NCBI GenBank assembly: GCA_002325785.1
Contig: DCSU01000156.1
Coordinates: forward strand, 1-6,716
Source of the DNA: Bacteroidales bacterium UBA1458
GTDB taxonomy: Bacteria > Bacteroidota > Bacteroidia > Bacteroidales > VadinHA17
Length of the DNA: 6,716 nucleotides
Reading direction: 5' to 3'
Shown: positions 5,839 to 6,716 of the stretch, piece by piece
Position numbering within the stretch: position 1 is the stretch's first letter
Layout of the letters: the number at the start of each line of letters is the position of its first letter
The notes under the pieces: generated by a model
What the model was told of the DNA's origin: nothing
Seen by the model: only the letters and a program-made list of their open reading frames with translations
Databases searched by the model: none
Translations under genes and position numbers: made by a program

Positions 5839-6716
5839 ATGATAGTACGTTCGGGTCTTGATGTTATATCACTGCGAATGCCAGAACAGCTTCGCGGAAA
5901 GAGTATTGGCCTTCTGTGCCATTCCTCCAGCATTACTACTGATTTCAGGTTCATTACCGAGGTCTTCGGCAGTGACAGCGGTTGCAGGCTGGCTGCCCTT
6001 TTCGGACCGCAGCACGGCATTTCCGGCCAGACACAGGATAACATGATAGAGTGGGAAAGCACCACAGATCCCATCCTGGGTATTCCTGTGCACAGCCTTT
6101 ACGGCGAGCACAGGAAGCCGACACAGCAGATGCTGGCCGGTCTTGAAGCCCTGGTTGTTGACCTGCAGGATGTGGGGGCAAGACTGTATACATATATATG
6201 GACCGTAAAGCACTGCATGGAAGCCTGTGCAGAGGCAGGGATACCGGTATGGATCCTGGACCGGCCCAATCCCATTGGCAGGGTGCAGGCTGACGGACCA
6301 GTGCTGAGCGAGGAGTATTTTACTTTTGTTGGCGGAGCTTGCATACCTCTGTGCCACCGTATGACAATCGGCGAGATGGCACTATGGGTCAGGGAGAAAT
6401 ATATACAATCATGCGATATGCACGTTGTGAGAGCTGAGGGATGGAGACGCAACTCGCTCTTCCACGAGACAGGACTGCCCTGGGTTCTCCCCTCTCCTAA
6501 TATGCCAACACCACAGACTGCGCTTGTGTACCCGGGCACCGTTCTTGCCGAGGCTCTTAATCTTTCTGAGGGCAGGGGAACTGTAATCCCCTTTGAGCTT
6601 ACCGGGGCTCCATTCATTAACGGCCATACCCTTATCAGGGAACTTAAGGAGAGAAAGCTTGACGGTTGCAGCTTCCGCATGCACGACTTCATACCCACAT
6701 TCCATAAATTTGCGGG
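5839..6716 (+). CDS. DUF1343 / NamZ-like exo-beta-N-acetylmuramidase family protein (GH171), 3' end outside the window
   Basis: The first 292 residues are present; family members are about 380-420 long, so the C-terminal quarter is beyond the right edge. The founding member, NamZ of Bacillus subtilis, removes non-reducing-end N-acetylmuramic acid from peptidoglycan fragments. Family motifs seen in order are S5-G-L-D-V, K21-S-I-G-L-L, L54-F-G-P-Q-H-G60, Q66-D-N-M-I-E-W72, S86-L-Y-G89, D108-L-Q-D-V-G-A-R-L-Y-T-Y119, L140-D-R-P-N-P145, P218-S-P-N-M-P-T224, Y231-P-G-T234, G245-R-G-T248 and P251-F-E253. Many members have FGPEHG, so Gln58 is notable, although FGPQHG with QDNMIEW appears to mark a distinct subgroup I recall from other bacteria. 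No signal peptide is seen from the chosen ATG, so the protein should be cytoplasmic. In-frame ATGs at 5752 and 5779 add residues that look like neither a signal peptide nor family sequence, and both lie before the candidate promoter. It is transcribed divergently from the phosphatase gene. Confidence 0.9.
   Translation, partial: MIVRSGLDVISLRMPEQLRGKSIGLLCHSSSITTDFRFITEVFGSDSGCRLAALFGPQHGISGQTQDNMIEWESTTDPILGIPVHSLYGEHRKPTQQMLAGLEALVVDLQDVGARLYTYIWTVKHCMEACAEAGIPVWILDRPNPIGRVQADGPVLSEEYFTFVGGACIPLCHRMTIGEMALWVREKYIQSCDMHVVRAEGWRRNSLFHETGLPWVLPSPNMPTPQTALVYPGTVLAEALNLSEGRGTVIPFELTGAPFINGHTLIRELKERKLDGCSFRMHDFIPTFHKFA

Noticed and set aside
6099..6698. Long minus-strand frames (up to 199 codons) opposite the DUF1343 gene
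   Set aside because: The plus strand here encodes a continuous, motif-rich DUF1343 protein. The minus-strand frames overlap each other and show no family signature.

Overview
The window looks like a chromosomal segment of a Bacteroidota (Bacteroidetes) bacterium. Four things suggest this: an envelope protein with a TPR / PD40 / carboxypeptidase-regulatory / OmpA architecture, which is a hallmark of that phylum; genes that lack Shine-Dalgarno sequences but have A-rich leaders; exact matches to the Bacteroidota -7 promoter element TAnnTTTG; and mid-range base composition. No phage, transposon, CRISPR, tRNA or rRNA sequence was recognised, and every gene fully inside the window is intact.

Layout. 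Positions 1-44 carry short remnants of two 7-bp tandem repeats (GACAATT-type and CTACTGC-type). The second runs into the end of the first gene. From 5712 down to 25 four genes lie head-to-tail on the minus strand, reading right to left: a secreted purple-acid-phosphatase-like metallophosphoesterase (5712-4423), a lipoprotein of the 5'-nucleotidase / 2',3'-cyclic-nucleotide phosphodiesterase family (4408-2681), the radical SAM enzyme QueE of 7-deazaguanine synthesis (2610-1984), and a PorE-like OmpA-family envelope protein (1983-25). The gaps are 14, 70 and 0 nt, so one transcript is likely, although the 70-nt gap before queE could hold its own start. At 5713-5838 is a 126-nt divergent intergenic region with a candidate promoter on each strand. 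From 5839 to the right edge a plus-strand gene encodes the first 292 residues of a DUF1343 protein (NamZ-like exo-N-acetylmuramidase family, GH171) and runs off the window.

How the genes fit together. The two phosphatases are both exported and could release phosphate and nucleosides from extracellular nucleotides, a common scavenging pair. QueE is cytoplasmic and supplies the tRNA queuosine pathway. The OmpA-family protein is predicted to bridge the outer membrane and peptidoglycan. The DUF1343 protein probably acts on peptidoglycan-derived muramyl sugars. A shared job for all of them is not evident from sequence. I see ordinary core and envelope genes rather than a clear new system. The points most worth a second look are the heptamer repeats that supply the stop codon and C-terminal tail of the OmpA-family gene, the FGPQHG variant and missing signal peptide in the DUF1343 protein, its nearly leaderless predicted transcript, the missing chromophore tyrosine in the phosphatase, and the exact stop/start junction between queE and the OmpA-family gene.
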